A stretch of 64,000 nucleotides of DNA from positions 1-64,000 of the forward strand of contig JABCYZ010000035.1 in assembly GCA_013289955.1 (NCBI GenBank). Direction: 5' to 3'. Positions 8,643 to 17,345 of this stretch are shown here, piece after piece (within the stretch, counting starts at the first letter, position 1; each line of letters opens with the position of its first letter). Under the pieces are notes generated by a model that worked only from the letters and a program-made list of their open reading frames with translations, had not been told where the DNA came from and did not search any database. Made by a program: the position numbers and the translations under genes. The stretch comes from Acidobacteriota bacterium. Its GTDB lineage: Bacteria; Acidobacteriota; Terriglobia; Acidiferrales; UBA7541.

Positions 8643-10544
8643 TCACGGCGCCCAAATGCGGAGACCGATGAAGTGCCATGAGGCGACGAAGGCACTGACC
8701 ACGCAGCAGGCCAGGGCGACGAGCAGGGAGTGAATGCGCGTGGCGGCGTTGATCTCGTTTTTCTTGACGCGCACCGCCAGAAGCAGCCCGATGAGGGAAA
8801 GCAGCGGGAATAGCAGGCTCAGTACGAAGAACCCCGCATTCCCCAGAGTGAATTTTCCCGTGTCCCAGCTCAGCTTTGTGAAAGACAGGGCCAGCGCACA
8901 GAAGGACATGGTTGCGAGCAACGGAATCGTTCTGACGGCCAGATGCGGAACGTCTTTCATTCCACCAAAAAGTTTCCGCAAAACCCAGACGACCGCGAAC
9001 AGTACGGACGTCGCCATCACTAGAAGGGCGAGGAGAAGCGTCGCGAGTCGAGCGTACGTCCACAGGATGCTGGTACGCTCACCATAGGAAAAACCCTCCG
9101 TCTCCTGGCTGGAGAACACCATTTGGCCGGTGCTGTCTGTGATGAAAACAGTGGTTGCTTCAGGATCTTTTTCACCGCGGAAGAAATTCTTGCCAACGGG
9201 GATCAGTACTTCCGGTTTGCCAAAGAGACTGGCGTGTGTGAGCTGTCCATTGATGACACGGACGCGCTGACCGCCAGTCAGACCATCCAGGAATGCAAAA
9301 AGCTGCGAGCGTGGCGCCCGGGGAGCGTAGTAGCCGGCAAACTTTTCCAGTTCGGCCGCGGGAAGGGAAACAGCCGGGTGCTGGGTCTTCGGGAAGTCCT
9401 TGGAAAGGAAATCGATGGCTAGCGCGTTCAGGTCGAGCAGGGCCTCGAACGACTGCGTGCTGTTGAGCAGAACGACGTAGCCCCAATTTTGTTCCGGCAT
9501 GTAGCGATATGTGGAAATGAACCCGTCGATGCCGCCGTCATGGCCGTGGGTAACCACTCCGCCGACGACTTCGGTGTAATTCGCGGGGCCGTAGCCGAGG
9601 CGCAGCCCATTTTTCGCGGCGAGAGTGGACTCGACCGTCTCCATGCGAATGATGGACTCCGGCTTCACAATCTGCGCATCGCCCGCCTTTCCACGCCTGA
9701 GGAAAAATTGCACCAGCTTGGCCAGCTCGCCAGGCGAAGCTTTCAGATCGCCCGCAGGGCGCAAATAGATGTTTGGATATCCTTGAAGGGCGTGCGGCGG
9801 ATTGCCATCGTAGGGGGTGGCGAGAAGAGGCTTGTTCAGATCGGTGAACGGGAAATCGGCGTTGGCCATGCCGAGCGGACGAAGAATGGTTTCGCGGATA
9901 TATTGGTCGAAGGGTTTGCCGCTGACTTTCTCGATCAAGTATCCGGCGATGCCGAAGCCCGGATTGGAGTAGGACATGCGCGTGCCCGGAGGCCAGCGGA
10001 CGTCCTGCGGTTCCTCGAACCGCTTGAATACGTCGAGAAGCGGAAAATTGTAAGGATCCTTGAAGTTGTAGACTTCGGACGCTTCCATGTCGTCGAAACC
10101 CGCCGTGTGTTCGAGCAAATTCACGATACGCACGGGATTGGTGGACTCCCAGCGGTTCTTGAAGGGGACTTCGGGCGCGACGTCCTGCAAGCGCGCTTCG
10201 AGATTGATTTTTCCTTCTTCCTGCAGTTTCAGAAGCGCGAGCGCCACAAACGATTTGCTGATGGAGCCCACGCGAAATTCCGTATCGCAGCTGATATCGC
10301 GGCCCGAGGCAAGATCCGCTTTGCCGAATCCGCCGCACCAGAGCAGCTCGCCGTTCGAGACCAGGGCGACGCCCGCGCCGGGCAGATGAGCCTTGTCGAC
10401 AACGTCCTTCATCGCCTTTTCCAGACCGGAAAGAGTTTTTGGATGAGGCAATTCTTCCTTTTGCTGCGCACCGGCAATCGGCGGCAGCAGCAGAGTTGCG
10501 GCAATGGCGAGATACACGGTTAACCCTAAGCGGGATGGGCGCAT
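8643..10544 (-). CDS. Serine hydrolase (beta-lactamase family) with a C-terminal membrane domain
   Basis: A 633-residue protein: signal peptide (residues 1-26, ending GAQQ), then a class C beta-lactamase fold from about 38 to 370, and a C-terminal part with about four membrane helices (for example LATLLLALLVMATSVLFAVVW and FVLSLLFPLLSLIGLLLAV). The catalytic SxxK is Ser94-Ile-Ser-Lys97 and the second motif is SYSNPGFGIAGY. GHDGGIDGF fills the place of the KTG-like box. The region from about 400 to 490 is a beta-rich linker seen in other such hydrolases. I chose the ATG at 10544 because AGGAG precedes it by five bases; a second ATG lies nine codons upstream. The membrane tail suggests an enzyme held at the inner membrane with the hydrolase outside; this is inference. 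Confidence 0.9.
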   Translation of the reverse strand: MRPSRLGLTVYLAIAATLLLPPIAGAQQKEELPHPKTLSGLEKAMKDVVDKAHLPGAGVALVSNGELLWCGGFGKADLASGRDISCDTEFRVGSISKSFVALALLKLQEEGKINLEARLQDVAPEVPFKNRWESTNPVRIVNLLEHTAGFDDMEASEVYNFKDPYNFPLLDVFKRFEEPQDVRWPPGTRMSYSNPGFGIAGYLIEKVSGKPFDQYIRETILRPLGMANADFPFTDLNKPLLATPYDGNPPHALQGYPNIYLRPAGDLKASPGELAKLVQFFLRRGKAGDAQIVKPESIIRMETVESTLAAKNGLRLGYGPANYTEVVGGVVTHGHDGGIDGFISTYRYMPEQNWGYVVLLNSTQSFEALLDLNALAIDFLSKDFPKTQHPAVSLPAAELEKFAGYYAPRAPRSQLFAFLDGLTGGQRVRVINGQLTHASLFGKPEVLIPVGKNFFRGEKDPEATTVFITDSTGQMVFSSQETEGFSYGERTSILWTYARLATLLLALLVMATSVLFAVVWVLRKLFGGMKDVPHLAVRTIPLLATMSFCALALSFTKLSWDTGKFTLGNAGFFVLSLLFPLLSLIGLLLAVRVKKNEINAATRIHSLLVALACCVVSAFVASWHFIGLRIWAP

Positions 10545-10738
10545 GGATGCTCCTGGAAACATATGTTTCAATCTCGTCCCTGCATTGTATAGCGGACGCG
10601 GAGGGGCACAAGCGAAATTGGAAAAGAGGCTTGGCGAGCGGCGAAGCGCGCGCCGATTGACGAAGCTACTCGACTCGCATACGATGCCGCGGGCTGTTCA
10701 GATCCTTCCGCCGCCATTGTACGAGGAGCGTATCGACG

Positions 10739-12328
10739 ATGAAATTTCGCCATGTGGGATTGCGCTGCGCCGCATTGGTTCTGTTTGGCACGTCGTTCAC
10801 ATTCGCGCAGCAACCGGTGCCCGGCGCGCCACCGGCGCCAAAGCCGGGCGAGAAAGCAGCCGAAGCGCCGAAAGAGGCGGAGAAGAAAACGCCGCCCGAG
10901 CCAGAAGACAAAGTGGTGCAGACAAAACATTCGGCGCGCATCGGCGGGCAGGAGATCAAATACACGGCGACGGCAGGGATGCTGGTTATGAAAGACGAAG
11001 AAGGGAAGCCGAAGGCGAGCGTCTTCTACGTGGCCTACACGCGCGACGATGTGAGCGATTTGTCGGGGCGGCCGGTGATGTTCACATTCAACGGCGGGCC
11101 CGGGTCGGCTTCCGTGTGGCTGCATCTCGGAGCGTTCGGGCCGCGGCGAGTGGCCATGGGAGACGCGAGCGAGCTGCTGCCGCCGCCTTATAAATTGGTG
11201 GACAACGAGTCCTCGCTGCTGGACGTCACCGACCTTGTTTTTATCGACCCGGTTTCGACAGGCTACAGCCGTCCCGCGCCCGGTGAATCGCCGATTCAGT
11301 TTCATGGCATTCAAGAAGACGTGCAGTCGGTGGGCGATTTCATCCGGCTCTATGCGACGCGCAACAAACGTTGGTCTTCGCCGAAATTCCTTGCCGGTGA
11401 AAGTTATGGAACGACGCGGGCGGCGGGCCTTTCCGGATATTTGCAGCAGCGCTATGGAATGTACTTGAACGGAATCATTCTGGTTTCGACGATTTTGAAT
11501 TTTGCGACCACGGAATTCGATAGCGGGAATGATTTGCCGTACATATTGATTCTGCCGACGTACACGGCGATTGCCTGGTACCACAAGCGCTTGCCCGCGG
11601 ATTTGCAAACGGATCTGCACAAGGCCGTCGAGGAGTCGGAGAATTTTGCCGAAGGCGAGTATGCCAGCGCACTGATGGCGGGGGACGGGTTGTCGGGCGC
11701 CAAGCACGCGGAAGTGGTGCAGAAACTCGCGAGGTTGACGGGACTTTCGACCGACTATATCGAGCGCGCCAACATGCGCGTCGAAATCGAGCGCTTCACG
11801 AAAGAGCTAATGCGCAGGGAACGCCGCACCGTGGGGCGCATCGACGGCCGGTTTACAGGCATCGACAAAGACGCGGCCGGCGAAACGCCGGAATACGATC
11901 CCAGCATCGCGGCAATCATCGGGCCTTACACGGCGACGCTGAACGATTACGTGCGCGGCGATTTGAAGTTCGACAGCGATTTGCCGTATGAAGTGCTTAC
12001 CGGGCGCGTCTATCCCTGGAGCTACAAGCCCTACGAAAACCGCTACGCGGATGTGGGCGAAACGCTGCGCAGCGCCATGACGCAGAATCCGTTTCTCCAC
12101 GTTTTCGTGGCCAAGGGCTACTACGACCTGGCTACGCCGTTTTTCGCCGCCGAATATACGTTTGATCATCTGGGCCTCGATCCTTCTTTGCGGGGCCATT
12201 TGACAGGGGCGTACTACGAATCGGGTCACATGGTGTACGCGCATATGCCTTCGCTGGCAAAGCTGAAACAGGACACCGCGCAATTCATCCGCGCCAGTTC
12301 AGGATCGGGAACGAATTCAGGTAAATGA
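10739..12328 (+). CDS. Exported S10 family serine carboxypeptidase-like peptidase
   Basis: The 529-residue protein starts with a signal peptide (CAALVLFGTSFTFAQQ) followed by a proline-, lysine- and glutamate-rich linker to about residue 57. The S10 alpha/beta hydrolase core shows FNGGPGSASVWLHLGAFGP (oxyanion region, about 116-134), FIDPVSTGYSR, the nucleophile Ser222 in AGESYGT, an Asp in GYYDLATP and a His in ESGHMVY near the C-terminus. It should remove C-terminal amino acids from peptides outside the cytoplasm. AGGAG lies about 11 bases before the ATG. Its stop codon overlaps the start of the CstA gene (ATGA at 12325), so the two are translationally coupled. Confidence 0.93.
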   Translation: MKFRHVGLRCAALVLFGTSFTFAQQPVPGAPPAPKPGEKAAEAPKEAEKKTPPEPEDKVVQTKHSARIGGQEIKYTATAGMLVMKDEEGKPKASVFYVAYTRDDVSDLSGRPVMFTFNGGPGSASVWLHLGAFGPRRVAMGDASELLPPPYKLVDNESSLLDVTDLVFIDPVSTGYSRPAPGESPIQFHGIQEDVQSVGDFIRLYATRNKRWSSPKFLAGESYGTTRAAGLSGYLQQRYGMYLNGIILVSTILNFATTEFDSGNDLPYILILPTYTAIAWYHKRLPADLQTDLHKAVEESENFAEGEYASALMAGDGLSGAKHAEVVQKLARLTGLSTDYIERANMRVEIERFTKELMRRERRTVGRIDGRFTGIDKDAAGETPEYDPSIAAIIGPYTATLNDYVRGDLKFDSDLPYEVLTGRVYPWSYKPYENRYADVGETLRSAMTQNPFLHVFVAKGYYDLATPFFAAEYTFDHLGLDPSLRGHLTGAYYESGHMVYAHMPSLAKLKQDTAQFIRASSGSGTNSGK

Positions 12329-14412
12329 AGAACGCGCTCAAATTTGTTGTCTGGCTTTCTGTCGGGGTCGCGGGAGCCGGCGCTTTGGGCGGGATCGCGC
12401 TGCACCGCGGAGAGCCGCTCGACGCCACTTGGTTCGTCGTCGCCGCGGTGTGCTGTTACATGGTGGCTTATCGCCTGTACTCCGCATTCCTCGCGGCGCG
12501 CCTGCTGGCGCTGGATGACGCACGCGCGACGCCTGCGGAAATTCACGACGATGGGCGCGACTTCGTTCCTACCAACAAGTGGGTGCTCTTCGGCCACCAC
12601 TTCGCGGCGATTGCCGGGCCGGGCCCGCTAGTCGGGCCAACGCTTGCGGCGCAATTCGGTTATTTACCGGGAACGCTCTGGCTGATCGGCGGGGCTGCCC
12701 TTGCTGGGTGCGTGCAGGATTTCATCATTTTGTTTTGCTCCATCCGGCGCGACGGGAAAACGCTCGGGCAAATGGTGCGCGACGAAGTGAGCGCGCGGGG
12801 CGGATTCATCGCGCAGATTGCTGTGCTGGCGATCATGGTAATTTTGCTGGCGGTGGTGGCTCTCGTCGTCGTGAACGCGCTGAAATCTTCGCCGTGGGGC
12901 ACGTTCACGCTGGCGGCGACGATTCCTATCGCATTGCTACTGGGCGTGTATCTGAGATTTATCCGGCCGGGGCGCGTGCTCGAGGCATCTTTGTTCGGCG
13001 TCGCGCTCGTTCTTTTCGCGGTGGTCGCAGGGCAATGGGTGGCGGAATCGCCATCCTGGGCGCGGGCATTTACGTTCAGCGGTGTTTCGCTGGCGTTTGT
13101 AATCATCGCGTACGGTTTTGCGGCTGCAGTTCTGCCGGTGTGGCTGCTGCTCGCGCCGCGTGATTACCTGAGCGCGTTCATCAAGACGGGGGCGATTTTT
13201 TCTCTCGCAGCGGGAATTCTGTTTGTCAGGCCCCACATGATGATGCCGCCGCTGACGCGATTTATCGATGGAACCGGTCCGGTGTTTGCAGGGAAGATTT
13301 TTCCGTTTTGCTTTATCACTATTGCTTGCGGCGCGATCAGCGGATTCCATTCGCTGATTTCTTCGGGCACCACCCCCAAGATGATTTTGCGCGAGAGCCA
13401 TGCTCGGTTGATTGGTTATGGCGCCATGCTGCTGGAGTCGTTTGTTGGCGTGATGGCCATGGTTGCGGCGTGCGCGATGCCGCCGGGCGTCTATTTCGCC
13501 ATCAATAGTCCGCCGAGCATTGTTGGTGCGACGCCGGAAATCGCGGCGGGTACGATCAGTTCCTGGGGATATCATCTGGATGCGCAAACCATGGCGCAGC
13601 TCGCTCATTCGGTTGGCGAGCAGACTTTGTGGAATCGCGCGGGCGGCGCGCCTTCGCTTGCCGTGGGAATGGCACAGATTTTTTCCAGTACGATTGGTGG
13701 CGAGCGATTGCTGAGCATCTGGTATCACTTTGCGATCATGTTTGAAGCGTTGTTTATTCTCACCGTTCTGGATGCGGGAACGCGCGTGGGGCGCTTCATG
13801 GTGCAGGAGCTGGGCGGGCGCGTCTGGAAACCGCTCGGACGCACGGGGTGGATGCCCGGTATTCTGCTTTCGAGTGCGGTTATCGTGGGAATGTGGGGCT
13901 ACTTTCTGTATCAGGGCGTCGTCGATCCCCTGGGTGGCATTAATTCGCTTTGGCCGCTGTTTGGGATTTCCAATCAGTTGCTGGCGTCGGTGGCGCTGGT
14001 GCTGGCCACGACGATTTTGCTGAAGATGAAGCGGCTCCGGTGGATTTGGGTAACGCTTGTGCCCATGGCCTGGCTGGTGGCGGTGACGATGACGGCGAGC
14101 TATCAGAAAATCTTTGATGCGAGTCCGAATCTCGGTTTTCTCTCGAAAGCGGACGCGCTCGCCGCTCAAATTGTCGCCGGGCAGATTCCGGCGGCAAAAA
14201 TTGCCGAGACGTATCGGCTGATTTTCAATCAGCGGCTGGATGCCGCGGTTACGGGTGTGCTCGCGGTGATGATCCTCGTGCTGCTCCTCGAAGCGCTTCG
14301 GCAGTGGTACGCGATTTTGAGCGGGCGGCGCGAGGCGGTGCTGCAGGAAGCGCCGTATGTCAGAACACAGTGGGCCGAAGGATTCCCGGGCACTGTGCAC
14401 GGAGACGATTGA
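12325..14412 (+). CDS. cstA: CstA family carbon-starvation / peptide-pyruvate transporter
   Basis: A 695-residue polytopic membrane protein with the full CstA signature: FVPTNKWVLFGHHFAAIAGPGPLVGPTLAAQFGYLPGTLW near residues 78-118, GCVQDF soon after, and ISSGTTPKMI in the middle. Length agrees with characterised CstA proteins (about 700). Members take up pyruvate and/or peptides under carbon limitation. It overlaps the S10 carboxypeptidase gene upstream by four bases and the YbdD-like gene downstream by one base, so all three are probably made from one transcript. The pairing with an exported peptidase suggests uptake of the released products, which is inference. Confidence 0.95.
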   Translation: MKNALKFVVWLSVGVAGAGALGGIALHRGEPLDATWFVVAAVCCYMVAYRLYSAFLAARLLALDDARATPAEIHDDGRDFVPTNKWVLFGHHFAAIAGPGPLVGPTLAAQFGYLPGTLWLIGGAALAGCVQDFIILFCSIRRDGKTLGQMVRDEVSARGGFIAQIAVLAIMVILLAVVALVVVNALKSSPWGTFTLAATIPIALLLGVYLRFIRPGRVLEASLFGVALVLFAVVAGQWVAESPSWARAFTFSGVSLAFVIIAYGFAAAVLPVWLLLAPRDYLSAFIKTGAIFSLAAGILFVRPHMMMPPLTRFIDGTGPVFAGKIFPFCFITIACGAISGFHSLISSGTTPKMILRESHARLIGYGAMLLESFVGVMAMVAACAMPPGVYFAINSPPSIVGATPEIAAGTISSWGYHLDAQTMAQLAHSVGEQTLWNRAGGAPSLAVGMAQIFSSTIGGERLLSIWYHFAIMFEALFILTVLDAGTRVGRFMVQELGGRVWKPLGRTGWMPGILLSSAVIVGMWGYFLYQGVVDPLGGINSLWPLFGISNQLLASVALVLATTILLKMKRLRWIWVTLVPMAWLVAVTMTASYQKIFDASPNLGFLSKADALAAQIVAGQIPAAKIAETYRLIFNQRLDAAVTGVLAVMILVLLLEALRQWYAILSGRREAVLQEAPYVRTQWAEGFPGTVHGDD

Positions 14413-14618
14413 TGCCCTTCGAGCGCGCGGCCAAATTCGCGCAACGGCGGCTTCGCCGCTTCTGGCGCGGCTTGCGGGAGTGGTGTGGCGACTCGGCGTA
14501 TGAACGCTATCTGCGCGCTCGAGGCAGGCAGGACGCGGGGCGCGGCGCGCTCAGTGCGGAAGAGTTTTACGTCGAGCAGATCAATCGGCGCTATTCACGC
14601 CCCAACCGCTGCTGCTGA
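14412..14618 (+). CDS. YbdD/YjiX-like small protein (DUF466), CstA partner
   Basis: A 68-residue protein starting at the ATG that overlaps the cstA stop (TGATG at 14410-14414). It shows the family pattern: FWRGLREWCGDSAYERYLRARGR followed by LSAEEFYVEQINRRYSRP, compared with the known small CstA companions that carry a GD(S)xYExYxxH...MSxxEFFRxRxxxRY pattern. The role is not settled; these proteins are regularly found directly after cstA and btsT. Here the histidine of the YxxH part is replaced by Arg and the C-terminus ends in two cysteines. Confidence 0.85.
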   Translation: MPFERAAKFAQRRLRRFWRGLREWCGDSAYERYLRARGRQDAGRGALSAEEFYVEQINRRYSRPNRCC

Positions 14619-14701
14619 GGGTTCTTGCTTTTCCTTTCTCGAGGAGTCTAGAATCCGGTTACTCTCCCGGCTCGCCTACTTTCTCTCTGACGGAGGAACT
14701 G

Positions 14702-15760
14702 ATGGCTATCGATATGGATAAACTGCACGAATTTCTTGGCCGAGCGCTGGTGGATTTCGGCGCTACGTTTAACGCCGCGCTGGTCCGCATCGGCGACAAG
14801 CTCGGTTTGTACAAAGGACTCGCGGCAGGCGGCCCGCAAACGGCCGGGGAACTGGCCAAGCGCACGGGGACTGCCGAGCGTTACGTCCGCGAGTGGCTGA
14901 GCGCGCAAGCCGCGGGCGGCTACGTGACGTACGATGCCGCAGCGGGAAAATTTCACCTGACCGAGGAACAGGCGTTCGCGATGGCGGACGACGACAGTCC
15001 GGCCTTCATGCCGGGTGCGTTTCAAGTGGCGCTGGCGGCGATCAAAGCGGAGGACGCGCTGACCGAACGGTTTAAGACGGGCGAAGGAATGGGCTGGCAT
15101 GAACACCATGCCGAACTTTTTGTCGGCACCGAGAGATTTTTCCGGCCGGGATACGCCGCGAATCTGATCACCGCGTGGATTCCATCGCTTGAGGGCGTCG
15201 ATGCAAAACTGAAGGATGGCGCGCGCGTCGCAGATGTCGGCTGCGGTCTGGGCGCTTCCACAATCCTTATGGCGAAGTCGTATCCCAAGTCCGAATTTTC
15301 CGGATTTGATTACCATGACAAATCGATCGAGACCGCCAAACAGCGCGCGCACGATGCCGGGGTAGGCGGCCGCATCAAGTTTGAAGTGGCCAGCGCCAAA
15401 TCGTTTCCCGGAAAAGACTATGACTTCGTGACGTTTTTCGATTGTCTGCACGACATGGGTGATCCTGCGGGCGCTTCGGCTCATGTGCACAGCCGGCTGA
15501 AGAAAGACGGGACGTGGATGATCGTCGAACCGTTTGCGGGCGACAAGCTCGAGGACAATCTCAATCCGATTGGCCGAGCGTTCTATGGCGCATCGACACT
15601 CTTATGCACGCCGGCGTCCTTGTCGCAGGAAGTGGGGCTGGCGCTCGGTGCGCAGGCGGGAGAAAAACGTCTGCGCGAAGTCGTCTCGAGCGGCGGCTTC
15701 ACGCGATTCCGGCGCGCCACGCAGACGCCCTTCAATCTGGTGTTCGAAGCGCGGCCCTGA
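14702..15760 (+). CDS. Class I SAM-dependent methyltransferase with N-terminal winged-helix domain
   Basis: The 352-residue protein begins with a helical and winged-helix segment (about residues 1-95, including TAGELAKRTGTAERYVREWLSA), the dimerisation and helix-turn-helix part common in O-methyltransferase-like enzymes. The Rossmann methyltransferase core follows, with motif I VADVGCGLGAST at about 176-187, an acidic end of strand 2 in FSGFDYH, and FFDCLHDMGDP later. The substrate is unknown. GGAGG lies eight bases before the ATG. It stands alone, about 80 bases after the YbdD-like gene. Confidence 0.88.
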   Translation: MAIDMDKLHEFLGRALVDFGATFNAALVRIGDKLGLYKGLAAGGPQTAGELAKRTGTAERYVREWLSAQAAGGYVTYDAAAGKFHLTEEQAFAMADDDSPAFMPGAFQVALAAIKAEDALTERFKTGEGMGWHEHHAELFVGTERFFRPGYAANLITAWIPSLEGVDAKLKDGARVADVGCGLGASTILMAKSYPKSEFSGFDYHDKSIETAKQRAHDAGVGGRIKFEVASAKSFPGKDYDFVTFFDCLHDMGDPAGASAHVHSRLKKDGTWMIVEPFAGDKLEDNLNPIGRAFYGASTLLCTPASLSQEVGLALGAQAGEKRLREVVSSGGFTRFRRATQTPFNLVFEARP

Positions 15761-15806
15761 TCGCCGCCGCGCGGCTTGCCGAAGCTTGTCGAGCCAATGG
15801 CGCGAG

Positions 15807-16988
15807 TCAGAAGTCTTCTTCGTCTTCGCCGTTTTGTCTGAGGATCGTTGTTTTGTGCGTGACCCTGACGCTGTGAGCACGAATCCCGGCGATGATCGCG
15901 CGCCGCGTTTCCACCGGCAGCATTTCGGGAGCAAAGACACCCGGCTCGTCCCGATGAAAATACTTGATGAAGAGCGCCGCGACGTGAGCGGTGGCGTACG
16001 CGACGGGCGTCGTAAAGCGGCCTTGCTGGCGGATTTGATAGAGCGTCGGAAACATCGCGCTGGTGCGAATCAGCAGGCGCTGATCTTCTTTTGGGCCACG
16101 TTTCACGCCGCGCACCAGCACCGAGGCGGAAAATCTCGCGTTTTGCAGCACCCCCTGGCGAATGAGCTTGGCAATCGCCCGCGGAGACGACGTCTGCGGA
16201 AAGCGTTGCCGGACGATCCCGCGCGACTTTGATAATTTCCCCTGCTTATACCAGCGCCGTAGCCGGTCGAATTCGTTTCCGCCGATCTTCACGTCCATGT
16301 TGCGCATGGGGATCGCGTAGGGCAGGGTCGCGACTTCATCCTGCGCCGCGAGAACCACGTTGGCGTATCCGATTGGGTCGGGAAACCGAAATTTCTCCAG
16401 TTCAGCGAAGCGCTTTCCCATGCTGAATTTGCCCTGCCGGTACACGAGAGGATGCGAGATGGCTTCGTCGAAGGAAACTTCCGGCGACCATTGTGAAATA
16501 GGGTCGTCGCTCTCCGTGCTTTCATAGAGGCGAATCTGCACGGAATGGACCTCGTCCAGCATTTCCGCAGCGCGCTTGACGAGCAGGTTCGTCAGGCCCG
16601 GAGCCGCTCCGGCATTGATCAGCGCCGTCCGGTTTTTTTCTTCAAAGCGTTTGGCGTAGGAGAATTGCTCGGCCTTGAAAGGATTGCGAGTGAGGTGGGA
16701 GCTCAGGTCCACGTAATGCGCGCGCAGGCGCAACGCGGCTCGCATCACAATCTGGTTAAAGACCGAAGCGGAGGCGTTGACGATGAGCTGGCAGCCGCGT
16801 GCCGCGCGCACGATGCCGCGAAGGTTTCTGGCGTTCACCTTGGTCACCGCAATCGTGCTTCGCTTGCCCAGAAAGAGCCGGGCGCGCGCGGTATCACGGT
16901 CGCCGCACCAGACAGTATGTCCTTGACGTTCGAGAAGCTCTGCCAGAAGGGAGCCGGTTGCACCGGCGCCGAGAACGAAGATCCGCAT
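15807..16988 (-). CDS. Saccharopine dehydrogenase-like NAD(P)-binding oxidoreductase
   Basis: A 393-residue protein with an N-terminal Rossmann motif, FVLGAGATGSLLAELL, at residues 4-19, and the saccharopine-dehydrogenase family segments HYVDLSSH and INAGAAPGLTNLLVKRA. Family members include lysine-pathway saccharopine reductases and many oxidoreductases with unknown substrate; no lysine biosynthesis gene is beside it, so I do not assign a substrate. Its ATG at 16988 is divergent from moaA. It is convergent with the methyltransferase gene across 46 bases. Confidence 0.85.
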   Translation of the reverse strand: MRIFVLGAGATGSLLAELLERQGHTVWCGDRDTARARLFLGKRSTIAVTKVNARNLRGIVRAARGCQLIVNASASVFNQIVMRAALRLRAHYVDLSSHLTRNPFKAEQFSYAKRFEEKNRTALINAGAAPGLTNLLVKRAAEMLDEVHSVQIRLYESTESDDPISQWSPEVSFDEAISHPLVYRQGKFSMGKRFAELEKFRFPDPIGYANVVLAAQDEVATLPYAIPMRNMDVKIGGNEFDRLRRWYKQGKLSKSRGIVRQRFPQTSSPRAIAKLIRQGVLQNARFSASVLVRGVKRGPKEDQRLLIRTSAMFPTLYQIRQQGRFTTPVAYATAHVAALFIKYFHRDEPGVFAPEMLPVETRRAIIAGIRAHSVRVTHKTTILRQNGEDEEDF

Positions 16989-17053
16989 GGCGTGGCAAAA
17001 ACTCTATCACACTCCCCGGGCGGGACTGACGGAAGGCCCTCGGATTGCGTGAA

Positions 17054-17082
17054 TTGCACCCCACTGTTTTGCGGCGTAGACT
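17054..17082 (+). promoter_or_regulatory. Candidate sigma70-type promoter for the moaA leader
   Basis: TTGCAC at 17054-17059 and TAGACT at 17077-17082 are separated by 17 bases, a good vegetative spacing. Transcription would begin near 17089 and produce a leader of about 255 bases before moaA. Confidence 0.5.
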
Positions 17083-17089
17083 AAAGAAG

Positions 17090-17345
17090 ACGTGCTACCC
17101 CCGTTAGCCAAGGGAGACAAGACCCAGGGCAGGCGGGGCGACGCTTCCACGACCGTTTTTTCTAACCCCGCGGCTGAGGGTTCGGGTGGAAACGCCCGGG
17201 CCTCCCGAACCTCGAAAGGAGCGTACCGACGGAAAACTGCATATTTCCGTCGAGCGCTCGCCTCCGGGAAGCCGGATCGGGCGGTTTTTTTGTGGAACCG
17301 GAAAGCGGGACTGCACGGTCTCGCGTCCAGCTGGAAAAACCTGCC
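17090..17345 (+). ncRNA. Structured 5' leader of moaA with terminator; possible molybdenum-cofactor riboswitch
   Basis: The leader contains several nested helices. GGTTCGGG and CCCGAACC (about 17189-17212) pair across a GC-rich loop. A long hairpin follows: GAGCG at 17219-17223 pairs with CGCTC at 17255-17259 and, inside it, CGACGGAAA at 17227-17235 pairs perfectly with TTTCCGTCG at 17244-17252. A terminator hairpin and T-run come next (see that entry), then 54 bases to the moaA start. A leader this long that ends in a terminator ahead of a cofactor-synthesis gene has the architecture of a riboswitch. The known Moco RNA motif often precedes moaA, but I cannot confirm a match to its consensus by eye. 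Confidence 0.5.
17259..17291 (+). terminator. Intrinsic terminator or attenuator upstream of moaA
   Basis: CGCC...GGCG and TCCGG...CCGGA form a hairpin with a GAAG loop (17259-17284), followed directly by seven T residues at 17285-17291. It lies inside the moaA leader and before the moaA start, so it should lower moaA expression unless the upstream RNA refolds. Confidence 0.7.

Noticed and set aside
12937..14400. Long minus-strand open frame (487 codons) opposite cstA
   Set aside because: It is rich in His, Arg and Gln, has no membrane or domain pattern, and lies fully antisense to a clear CstA gene; it is a product of high GC.
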